Shown here piece after piece: positions 30,437-37,731 of a DNA stretch of 58,044 nucleotides. Numbering within the stretch: the first letter of the stretch is position 1; each line of letters opens with the position of its first letter. Made by a program: the position numbers and the translations under genes. The stretch comes from JAAYEA01 sp012689325. GTDB lineage: Bacteria > Chloroflexota > Anaerolineae > JAAYEA01. The stretch lies in NCBI GenBank assembly GCA_036841525.1, contig DAITVZ010000028.1:1-58044 (forward strand), in the 5' to 3' direction. The notes beneath the pieces were generated by a model that made no database searches, was not told the DNA's origin, and worked only from the letters and a program-made list of their open reading frames with translations.

Positions 30437-31327
30437 ATGGGCAAACCATTGCAGGGCATCATCGTCCCCATCGTCACGCCGTTCAAGGCGGACGAGTCGG
30501 TGGACGAGGCCGCGCTGCGCCGCATGGTCGATCACCTGATCGCCAGCGGCGTGCATGGGCTTTTCCCGGCGGGGAGCCAGGGCGAGTTCTTTGCCCTGAC
30601 GGTGGACGAGAAGAAGCGGATCATGGACGTGGTGGTGGACCAGGCGCGGGGGCGGGCGTTCGTCATGCCCAACACCGGCGCCGTGACCACCCGCGAGAGC
30701 GTGGAGCTGGCGCGCTATGCGCAGCAAGCGGGCGCCGACGCCATCTCGGTGATCACGCCGTATTTCATCTCGCCCAGCCAGGACGAGCTATACGGCTTTT
30801 TCGCCGCCAGCTCCGAGGCGGTGAGCCTCCCCGTGCTGGCCTATAACAACCCGGGCCGCACGGCGGTGAACGTCACGCCGCCGACCATGGCGCGCCTCGC
30901 GGCCAAGTACCCCAACATCGCCGGGATCAAGGATTCCAGCGGCGACCTGAGCAACACGCTGGAATACGTGCGGCTCTGCCCGCCGGGGTTCCGCACCTTT
31001 ATCGGGCGGGACACGCTGATCTATGCCGCGCTGACCAATGGCTGCGCCGGGGCGGTGGCGGCCACGGCCAACGTCGCCCCCCAGATCGTGGTGGGCATCT
31101 ATGACGCCGCGCTGGCCGGCGACGCCGCGCGCGGCCAAGCGCTGCAACGCGCCCTGGCCCCGCTGCGCATCGCCTTCAACCTGGGGACCTTCCCCGTGGT
31201 GGTGAAGGAGGCGCTGGAGGTGATGGGGCTGATCCCCGATGGCCGCGCCCGCGCCCCCGTGGGCCCGCTGGACGCGGCTTCCCGCGCCAAGCTGGTGGGG
31301 ATTCTGAAAGAGATGGGGCTGGCGTAG
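30437..31327 (+). CDS. DHDPS/KdgD/NanA-family lyase (aldolase or dehydratase)
   Basis: 296 residues. The family Schiff-base Lys is in GIKDSSGD (about residue 162) and the proton-relay Tyr in AYNNPGRT. VPIVTPF at the start and GSQGEFFALT at the phosphate/carboxylate site are typical. These enzymes form or cleave pyruvate-linked sugar acids. In this operon a 2-keto-3-deoxy acid is more likely than lysine biosynthesis. The ATG at 30437 is used because the in-frame TTG before it is next to the upstream stop. Confidence 0.87.
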   Translation: MGKPLQGIIVPIVTPFKADESVDEAALRRMVDHLIASGVHGLFPAGSQGEFFALTVDEKKRIMDVVVDQARGRAFVMPNTGAVTTRESVELARYAQQAGADAISVITPYFISPSQDELYGFFAASSEAVSLPVLAYNNPGRTAVNVTPPTMARLAAKYPNIAGIKDSSGDLSNTLEYVRLCPPGFRTFIGRDTLIYAALTNGCAGAVAATANVAPQIVVGIYDAALAGDAARGQALQRALAPLRIAFNLGTFPVVVKEALEVMGLIPDGRARAPVGPLDAASRAKLVGILKEMGLA

Positions 31328-31412
31328 AGCATAGCACTGACAGGATGAAGGGATGAGGGCACTGAGAGACATTCAGCGCCCTTTTCTTTTCATCCTGGCG
31401 GTGGTTTGCCTT

Positions 31413-31441
31413 TTGACATTCCCTGGCGTTGGCGGTATCAT
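31413..31441 (+). promoter_or_regulatory. Strong promoter in front of a broken gene
   Basis: Perfect TTGACA, a 17-bp spacer and TATCAT, about 50 bp before the ATG of the truncated restriction-methylase fragment. Confidence 0.65.
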
Positions 31442-31488
31442 GGCCGGAAGCGTGACTGGAGTGCAAGACCGCGCCTGCGGGAGGTGCC

Positions 31489-31803
31489 ATGCCATCGCAG
31501 AAACCGATGCAGCTCGCCCTGGGCATAACGCCCGCGCTGAACAACCAGTACCTCTTTTCCGACCACTACCTCGGGCAACTGCTCCCCAACGATCCCCACA
31601 GGACTGCCGCCCTGGACGAGGCCGCGGCCTTTCGCCACTGGCTCATCGGACAATACGGCCAGGAGCAGCGCAGCCTACCCAGATACTCCGAGTCCCAGCT
31701 AGAGGAGCATTGGGTCAAGCCGATCCTCAAGCAGTTGGGGCATATCTATGAGCCGCAGCCGCCGATTCCCGGACTGGACGGCGGGATCAAGGTCCCCGAC
31801 TAG
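31489..31803 (+). pseudogene. Truncated N-terminus of a large restriction-modification methylase
   Basis: 104 residues. The sequence NNQYLFSDHYLGQLLP, a helical stretch, SESQLEEHWVKPILKQLGH and GGIKVPD resembles the first part of large Eco57I-like or BREX-like class I methyltransferases. In those, PDY and a nuclease core normally follow. Here the frame stops (TAG) exactly after PD, and no methyltransferase motifs follow. An intact promoter and ribosome site remain. The similarity is from memory of the family, not a search, so the family call is moderate. Confidence 0.5.
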
Positions 31804-31982
31804 GCCGAGCAGGCCAAAGAAGGAGAACGGCTATCTGCCCTATGACACGCAGGCGGTAGCAGGGCGCTGCATCTGCGGCGTGGACAGGAGTCCAGATGGA
31901 AGCGTGTACGCCGATGTGATGTATTGAAGTGGGCAGATAAGGTCGCGGCGCGACAGGCGGCGGCCAACATCGGAGGTGGTGC
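31804..31982. other. Non-coding remnant between the broken methylase and the OLD gene
   Basis: About 180 bp without a startable gene. One open stretch (about 31829-31927) reads a plausible peptide (YLPYDTQAVAGRC) up to a TGA but has no start codon. It may be debris from the deletion that truncated the methylase. Confidence 0.4.
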
Positions 31983-34019
31983 ATGTATGTCTCCAAGCTT
32001 CTGGTAAAAGGGTATCGCAGTCTGCACAACGTCACGGTCTCCTTCAACCCGGGATTGAACGTGCTTGTGGGGAAAAACAACGCTGGCAAAAGCAATATCA
32101 TCTCTGCCCTCGATATCGTTCTGGGGGAGAAGTGGCCAACTTACGCTGCTCTTGAGGACCGGGACTTTCACACGTCATCGAGGTCAGAGCCTGCAGACTA
32201 CCTGCTGATCGCCGTAGAGCTTGGAGGTGATGGGTACAATAGTGCTCTACTGGAGGAAGGCAAGGCACACGCGACAGTATGGACCCTTTCCGAACCTCCG
32301 AATATGAACGATTTCGCCCGTCTTGAGGCTCTACCTGATGGGCGAGGCGAGAGATACTATCATCAGGACCTTAAGCGACTGCTAGATCACTCGGAAAGGT
32401 TGTACTTCTACTTGCTTGTGCCGCGTCAGAGTGCGAAGAAAGAGCGCACTCTGGCCGCATTACTCAAATCAAATGGGAGGTGGCATCACATCCGCTACTT
32501 TAACGCCGAGCTTCGCGATGCACTGCTGACGACCGCTCGGGTTCCCTCTTTCCGTGATCCAGCCCAACAACTCCGCACTAACCAGTTCACCTGGTACGGC
32601 AAGCTGATCCGTAGTCTCTACGATCTCAAAGGCGAGGAGAAAGCCCAACAGATACAGGATGCACAGGACCTGCTGACAGGCATCGTTGGCGAAGTATTTC
32701 AGGGCATCACAGAGAGACTAAGCCAGCGTCTTGGAAAGGCTATCTTCCACAACAAAGTCGAGTTCAGGCCCGGTGCTTTCACCAATGACGACGCCTACAA
32801 ACAGGTCACTATGTTCGTAGATGACGGACTAGAGGGACCCTATTATGATAAAGGCTCTGGCATCCAGAGCGCTCTCATCATTGCACTGTTCGCGTTCTAC
32901 TGCGAGCACTTTCATCGAGGTGGGTCGCTGCTCCTTGCCGAGGAACCAGAGCTCTACTTGCACCCTCAGGCACGTCGTGCCATTGAGACACAGTTGACAG
33001 AATTCGCCACGGCCGGCCTCGAGGCCGGCCCCGCCCGAGAATTGACGCGCCAGGTTATCATAAGCACCCATGCTGTCGAGTTCCTGCGCAATGCTGAGCT
33101 ACAAAACATCACCTGTGTGCGCAAGCCTTCGGGCCAGGCCAAGACTGTCGTCCGGCAGATCGGTGCAAAGAGCGAGGAATCCACTTTGCGCCGCTGGCGC
33201 CAAGCAATTCGCACCAAGAACGCCGAGATGCTCTTCGCAGATCACGTGATCCTCGTGGAGGGAGGGGAGGAGTACGTCCTTCCGGCTCTTGCTGATCTCC
33301 GGTTCGGCGAGAAGGGATGGCTGGATGCATACAACATATCGGTAGTACGCGCAGATGGCAAGATGCAGTTTCGTGCCTATGTCGAGATCCTTGATCAACT
33401 AGATATCGGGCATACGATCCTCACTGACCTGGACTTCATACGTGAGGGGCTGGATAGCAGAATATGCCCATTCGATGAGAGTACTAGCGCCAAGCTTGCG
33501 GCGCTTCGGTCTCGAATTGACCAGGTGCAATCATCTCCTAGGGGCCGCGACATCAAGAAGGCATTCTCACCAGAGAACCGTGACTGGCAAAGGCTGTATC
33601 GCCAGATTGATGGTGCCATCGAGGACTTGTTACAGGGAGGAGATTCGCTGGGAAAAGATCGTATCGCTGAGATTAGAGAGCTCTGGGAAGGTCTGCAGGA
33701 TCGACTGACCCAGCCTGACCTCGGCTCCATCGTGCAGACTAGCGGAGGGATCGATGACCTTCTTTCTGCCGCGAGGCAAAACGGTGTGTGTATACTCTCA
33801 CTGGGCGACCTAGAGGACTATCTGACTAAGGATGCAGAGAGCTTGCCTGGCGGCAGCAAGGATCGCAAGGCATTGGCAGTAGCTGAGAAGCTTGGCGAGT
33901 GCCGTAACCTCTCTGAGGCGGAGAGGTGGATACACTGTGCAGAGCTCGTGAGTGCTCTGGAGCTTGCGGCACGCAAGATCGGGATTCCCGTAGCCCTCGA
34001 AGACGAGATTCCGTTCTAG
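31983..34019 (+). CDS. OLD-family ATP-dependent endonuclease (AAA ATPase plus TOPRIM)
   Basis: 678 residues. The N-terminal ABC-type ATPase has Walker A GKNNAGKSNI, a signature region and Walker B LLLAEEPELYLHP. A C-terminal TOPRIM nuclease domain follows, with VILVEGGEEY (Glu) and the DxD in LTDLDF. The family includes the phage P2 Old protein and GajA of the Gabija defence system. GGAGGTG precedes the ATG. The gene is clearly lower in G+C and uses more A/T-ending codons than its neighbours, a sign of recent transfer. No UvrD-like helicase partner follows, so a complete Gabija system is not present. Confidence 0.9.
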   Translation: MYVSKLLVKGYRSLHNVTVSFNPGLNVLVGKNNAGKSNIISALDIVLGEKWPTYAALEDRDFHTSSRSEPADYLLIAVELGGDGYNSALLEEGKAHATVWTLSEPPNMNDFARLEALPDGRGERYYHQDLKRLLDHSERLYFYLLVPRQSAKKERTLAALLKSNGRWHHIRYFNAELRDALLTTARVPSFRDPAQQLRTNQFTWYGKLIRSLYDLKGEEKAQQIQDAQDLLTGIVGEVFQGITERLSQRLGKAIFHNKVEFRPGAFTNDDAYKQVTMFVDDGLEGPYYDKGSGIQSALIIALFAFYCEHFHRGGSLLLAEEPELYLHPQARRAIETQLTEFATAGLEAGPARELTRQVIISTHAVEFLRNAELQNITCVRKPSGQAKTVVRQIGAKSEESTLRRWRQAIRTKNAEMLFADHVILVEGGEEYVLPALADLRFGEKGWLDAYNISVVRADGKMQFRAYVEILDQLDIGHTILTDLDFIREGLDSRICPFDESTSAKLAALRSRIDQVQSSPRGRDIKKAFSPENRDWQRLYRQIDGAIEDLLQGGDSLGKDRIAEIRELWEGLQDRLTQPDLGSIVQTSGGIDDLLSAARQNGVCILSLGDLEDYLTKDAESLPGGSKDRKALAVAEKLGECRNLSEAERWIHCAELVSALELAARKIGIPVALEDEIPF

Positions 34020-34136
34020 GCACGGCTCTGTACAGGGATCATCTGGCCATAAAGGAAGACGCACCCGTGCTTGAGCCAGGTGATAGTGACCCGACACCTG
34101 TATTTTGCGCAAACTCCGGGGGTCGCGGCAAACCAC

Positions 34137-34170
34137 AAACCATCGGTATTTGCATAAATACCGATGGTTT
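34137..34170. terminator. Perfect 15-bp hairpin between convergent genes
   Basis: AAACCATCGGTATTT (34137-34151), loop GCAT and the exact complement (34156-34170). It lies between the OLD gene and the TIM-barrel gene, so it is placed as a bidirectional terminator, although no long T-tract follows. It could also be the end of the transferred segment. Confidence 0.6.
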
Positions 34171-34220
34171 GCTATCACGTATTTGCCTGGCTTCCGACGA
34201 CCTCAGAGGGCAACCGCCCC

Positions 34221-35009
34221 CTACCCCGCCAGCGCCGCGCGCAGCTTGGGCAGGAACTCCCCGTCCTCCCGCGCGGGCTGGGCCACGCCCACCGCGTCCG
34301 CGCCGAGGTCGAAGAGCTGCCGCGCCGCCTCCGCCGTCCAGGCATAGCCCGAGACCAGCAGCGCCCCCCGCACCAGCGGCCGCAGCGCCTGCACCAGCCC
34401 CAGGTTGGGCGCCTTGGTCCGGCCATCGCGGATGTTAAAGTGGTACCCCGCCACGGGCACATGGGCCAGGTCGGCCAGCAACCGCGGCCAGTCCACGTCC
34501 ATCCCGCCGTTGAACTTGATCAGCAAGGGGAGATCGACCCGGGCCAGGGCCTCGGCCCAGCTCGTCAGCCGCGCGCGGTAGGCGGGGAACGCCAGCCCGC
34601 CCAGGTAGCCCTGGGAGGCGAAGGGCTGCAAGCCGCCGTGGGCGTTCAGCTCCACCACGTCGCCGCCCGCCTGCCGGAAGGCCTCCGCCGCCCGAACCTG
34701 GTCGGCGATCTCGAACCCGCCGAGGCTGAGGCAGACGGCGGTCGCCGCGCCCAGCCCCGCGCGGACGATCCCCACCTCCCGCGCCAGGGCGTCGCGCATG
34801 GCGGCGGGGTCGTTGGGCAGCCAGCTCTTGAGCCAGCGCTGCCGGTAAGGGGCGAACTCGGGGGTCTGCGGGGCCACCAGCATGGTGCCGAGCTGCACGA
34901 ACCCCGCGCCGCGGCTCCGCTCCACCACATACGCCGCGTCGGTGATGTCCAGCATGGTGCTCAAAAAGACCTGTCCCGCCAGCTTGGCGCGGATATCCGT
35001 TTGCTTCAC
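34221..35009 (-). CDS. FMN-type TIM-barrel protein, dihydrouridine synthase/dihydroorotate dehydrogenase-like
   Basis: 262 residues from a GTG at 35009 with AGGAG 6 nt upstream. The barrel has VVELNAHGG, LLIKFNGGMD, a Gly-rich GYHFNIRDG and a C-terminal SGYAWTAEAARQLFDLGADAVGVAQ segment. These recall DUS and DHOD flavoproteins, especially archaeal DUS-like proteins. The catalytic Cys of true dihydrouridine synthases is not obvious (the position reads NAHGG), so it may catalyse another reaction. It stands alone between a hairpin and an inverted repeat. Confidence 0.65.
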   Translation of the reverse strand: MKQTDIRAKLAGQVFLSTMLDITDAAYVVERSRGAGFVQLGTMLVAPQTPEFAPYRQRWLKSWLPNDPAAMRDALAREVGIVRAGLGAATAVCLSLGGFEIADQVRAAEAFRQAGGDVVELNAHGGLQPFASQGYLGGLAFPAYRARLTSWAEALARVDLPLLIKFNGGMDVDWPRLLADLAHVPVAGYHFNIRDGRTKAPNLGLVQALRPLVRGALLVSGYAWTAEAARQLFDLGADAVGVAQPAREDGEFLPKLRAALAG

Positions 35010-35033
35010 GATTCCTCTCCTTTTCAGATGGGA

Positions 35034-35107
35034 ACCACGAAATACACGAACCACACGAAAGAGGGCAAGGCCAGTTCCTCTTTCGTGTATTTGGTGTGTT
35101 TCGTGGT
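35034..35107. repeat. 31-bp imperfect inverted repeat
   Basis: The arms 35034-35064 and 35077-35107 match in 27 of 31 positions and both consist of CACGAA-like short units. The element lies between two minus-strand genes and could fold into a large hairpin in RNA. It looks like a dispersed genomic repeat. Confidence 0.65.
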
Positions 35108-35185
35108 AGAAGTCCGCCCCCCCGCGACCCGCGGAGGCAAAGAAAAAGGCCAGGGCGTGTATCCCTGGCCCGCCAAGGCCGCGCG

Positions 35186-35611
35186 TCATCGCGCAGCCAG
35201 AGCGCGCTCCTGTCCGCCACGCGCATCCGTGATGGCCGGCCGGTGGCTGCGGCGCACGATGCCGCTCAGCCGCGCCACCAGCTCCATGAAATCGAAAGGC
35301 GCGCCCATATAGACGTCCGCGCCGGCGCGATAGCTATTCAGCCGGGTGCGGGGATCGTTCCGGCTGCCCAGGAGCACCATGGGCACGCCGAACCGCGGGC
35401 GCAGCGACCGGCAGGCCAGGCACCCCTCGGCAAAATCGGCCGTCGCCTCGACGATGATCGCGTCATACGAGTCGCGAGCCAGGATGCGCCAGGCTTCGTT
35501 GATGTCCTCCGCGCAAGTCAGGCGGAAGCCCAACTCGCCCAGGTGCGTCATCAGTGGAACGCACCACGCAGACTCTTGACGCGCAATCAACAACACCTGG
35601 CCAGTGCTCAC
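35186..35611 (-). CDS. Degenerate receiver-domain protein
   Basis: A 141-residue CheY-like fold that lacks the residues needed for phosphorylation. The N-terminal acidic pair is replaced (LLIARQES), the phospho-acceptor position is Glu55 (AIIVEATAD), and the conserved Lys is Ala (YMGAPF). Hydrophobic strands and the C-terminal DFMELVARL helix are conserved. It is probably a pseudo-receiver that works by binding rather than phosphorylation. The C-terminal 20 residues are basic and Arg-rich. It has its own promoter and no kinase nearby. Confidence 0.8.
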   Translation of the reverse strand: MSTGQVLLIARQESAWCVPLMTHLGELGFRLTCAEDINEAWRILARDSYDAIIVEATADFAEGCLACRSLRPRFGVPMVLLGSRNDPRTRLNSYRAGADVYMGAPFDFMELVARLSGIVRRSHRPAITDARGGQERALAAR

Positions 35612-35661
35612 GATCCCATCCCATCCCCGCTCCGAAAGTGGGGGGGCATCCCCCTGTCCCT

Positions 35662-35690
35662 ATAGTAGCTTCTCCCAGCCGCTATGTCAA
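35662..35690 (-). promoter_or_regulatory. Promoter of the degenerate receiver gene
   Basis: On the minus strand, perfect TTGACA, a 17-bp spacer and TACTAT, about 50 bp before the ATG at 35611. Confidence 0.55.
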
Positions 35691-35724
35691 TCCCGCCAGC
35701 TTACACTTTGCTGACAAATGCGAG

Positions 35725-35753
35725 TTGACCCCAGGGGACAAAGCGCCTATACT
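35725..35753 (+). promoter_or_regulatory. Promoter of mmsA
   Basis: TTGACC, a 17-bp spacer and TATACT, 67 bp before the mmsA ATG. It is back-to-back with the promoter of the degenerate receiver. Confidence 0.7.
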
Positions 35754-35820
35754 GCGGAAAAGCGCCGCCCGTGGCGACGCAGCAGGGCCTATCACGAGTT
35801 AGCACAAGGAGCGCGCTCGC

Positions 35821-37275
35821 ATGACACCGCAAACCCTCCGCAACTATATCGACGGCCGCTGGACCGCCTCCGAGGCCGCCGAGGCAGCCGAGGTGCACAA
35901 CCCCGCCAACGGCGAGGTGATCGCCCGCGCGCCGCTTTCCACCGCCGCCGAGGTGGGCGCCGCCGTGGCCGCCGCAGGGGCCGCCTTTCAGGAGTGGCGG
36001 GAGACGCCGCCGCTGGTCCGCGCCCGCGCCATGTTCCGCCTCAAGGGGCTGATGGAGGGGCGCTTCGAGGAGCTGGCCCGCGTCATCACCACCGAGCACG
36101 GCAAGATCATCGACGAGGCCCGCGGCGAGGTGCGCCGCGCCATCGAGAACGTGGAGGTGGCCTGCGGGCTGCCCGCGCTGCTGATGGGCTACAACGCCGA
36201 GGATATCGCCGTGGGGATCGACGAGGAGGCGGTCTTGCAGCCGGTGGGGGTCTATGCCTGCATCGCCCCCTTTAACTTTCCGGCGATGGTCCCCTTCTGG
36301 TTCCTCCCCTACGCCATCGGCTGCGGGAACACCTACATCGTCAAGCCCTCCGAGGTCTGCCCGATGAGCCAGAACCTGCTCTTCGAGCTGCTGGACGAGG
36401 CTGACCTGCCCCCCGGCGTGGTGAATCTGGTGAACGGCGCCCGGGGGACGGCGGAGGCGCTGCTGGCCCACCCGGGCGTGGCGGGGGTCTCGTTCGTCGG
36501 GTCCACGCCGGTGGCGCGGCAGATCTATGCCACCGCCGCCGCCCACGGCAAGCGCGCCCAGTGCCAGGCCGGGGCCAAGAACTGCCTGGTGGTGATGCCG
36601 GACGCAGACTTGGCGCGGGCGGTGCCCAACCTGCTCACCTCGGCCTTTGGCACGGCGGGGCAGCGCTGCCTGGCGGGGTCGCTGGTGCTGGCGGTGGGCG
36701 GGGCCTACGAGCCGCTGAAGGAGCGGCTGGTGGCCGCCGCCGCGCGGCTCAAGGTGGGCGACGGATTGGACGAGTCGGTGCAGATGGGGCCGCTGGCCAC
36801 GCGCCAGGCGCGGGAGCGGGTGCTGGGCTATATCGAGCGGGGCCTGGCCGAGGGAGCCCGGCTGCTGCTGGACGGGCGCGGCGTCACCATGCCGGGCTAT
36901 CCGGACGGCTATTTCGTCGGCCCCACCATTTTCGACCAGGTCCGCCCCGAGATGGCCATCGCCCGGGAAGAGATCTTTGGCCCGGTGCTGGGGATCATCC
37001 CCGTGGCCAATTTGGACGAGGCGCTCGAGATCATCAACGGCAGCCCTTACGGCAACGCCGCCTCGCTTTTCACGGATAGCGGCCGGGCCGCGCGCGAGTT
37101 CCGCTACCGGGCCCGCTGCGGCAACATCGGCATCAATATCGGCATCGCCGCGCCCATCGCCACGTTTCCCTTCGCCGGGATGAAGAACTCGTTCTTTGGC
37201 GACCTGCACGGCCAGGGCCGCGACGCCATCCAGTTCTTCACCGACCGCAAGGTCGTCATCTCGCGGTGGTTTTAG
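35821..37275 (+). CDS. mmsA: CoA-acylating methylmalonate-semialdehyde dehydrogenase
   Basis: 484 residues, aldehyde dehydrogenase superfamily. The catalytic Cys is in FGTAGQRCLAGS (about residue 284), with PFNFP and the NAD-binding KPSE and FVGSTPVA. QAGAKNCLVVMPDAD is typical of the MmsA/IolA group, which makes propionyl- or acetyl-CoA from methylmalonate or malonate semialdehyde. This links to valine, inositol or beta-alanine breakdown. AAGGAG lies 10 nt before the ATG. The ferritin-like gene follows within 8 nt. Confidence 0.92.
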   Translation: MTPQTLRNYIDGRWTASEAAEAAEVHNPANGEVIARAPLSTAAEVGAAVAAAGAAFQEWRETPPLVRARAMFRLKGLMEGRFEELARVITTEHGKIIDEARGEVRRAIENVEVACGLPALLMGYNAEDIAVGIDEEAVLQPVGVYACIAPFNFPAMVPFWFLPYAIGCGNTYIVKPSEVCPMSQNLLFELLDEADLPPGVVNLVNGARGTAEALLAHPGVAGVSFVGSTPVARQIYATAAAHGKRAQCQAGAKNCLVVMPDADLARAVPNLLTSAFGTAGQRCLAGSLVLAVGGAYEPLKERLVAAAARLKVGDGLDESVQMGPLATRQARERVLGYIERGLAEGARLLLDGRGVTMPGYPDGYFVGPTIFDQVRPEMAIAREEIFGPVLGIIPVANLDEALEIINGSPYGNAASLFTDSGRAAREFRYRARCGNIGINIGIAAPIATFPFAGMKNSFFGDLHGQGRDAIQFFTDRKVVISRWF

Positions 37276-37283
37276 GGGGTCGC

Positions 37284-37697
37284 ATGGAACTGGGCACCTT
37301 TGGGGCGCTCTTTGCCTTTGCGCTCGAGCTGGAGCGGCGGGCGCTGGCCTTTTACGAGGCGGCGCCAGCCTCGCTGGCCGCCGAGGCGCGCCCGCTGGCC
37401 GCGGGGTCGCGCAAGCGGCTGGGCCGGCTGGAGCGCGCGCGGCAAGAGGGCATCTCGGAGATGATCCTGGAGGCCATCACCGGGCTGCGCAGCGAGGATT
37501 ACGCGCCGCCGGCCGAGGCGGGGGCGTGGCCGGACATGGCAGCGGCGCTGGAGGGAACGGCGGCCCGCTTTTACCGCGACGCCGCCGCCAAGGTCCCCAT
37601 CGCCGAGACGGCGCGGCTCTTTGCGCGGCTGGCCGAGGAGAACGACCAGCGCGGGCAAGAGCTCCGGCGGAACCCGCCGCCCCCCGCGGGCGTATAG
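37284..37697 (+). CDS. Small ferritin-like (rubrerythrin-type helical) protein
   Basis: 137 residues of mostly helical sequence starting at the ATG at 37284. ALELERRALAFYEAA resembles the first helix of rubrerythrin/ferritin-like domains. The second metal helix (LFARLAEENDQRGQEL) lacks the usual ExxH, so metal binding is uncertain. It probably shares the mmsA transcript. A second protein of the same type is encoded at 56071-56571. Confidence 0.6.
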   Translation: MELGTFGALFAFALELERRALAFYEAAPASLAAEARPLAAGSRKRLGRLERARQEGISEMILEAITGLRSEDYAPPAEAGAWPDMAAALEGTAARFYRDAAAKVPIAETARLFARLAEENDQRGQELRRNPPPPAGV

Positions 37698-37731
37698 GTC
37701 ACGGCACTATTCGTTTGAGGGAGATGAGACC

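Noticed and set aside
31983..34019. Gabija system call for the OLD gene
   Set aside because: No UvrD-like GajB partner follows; only the nuclease is present.
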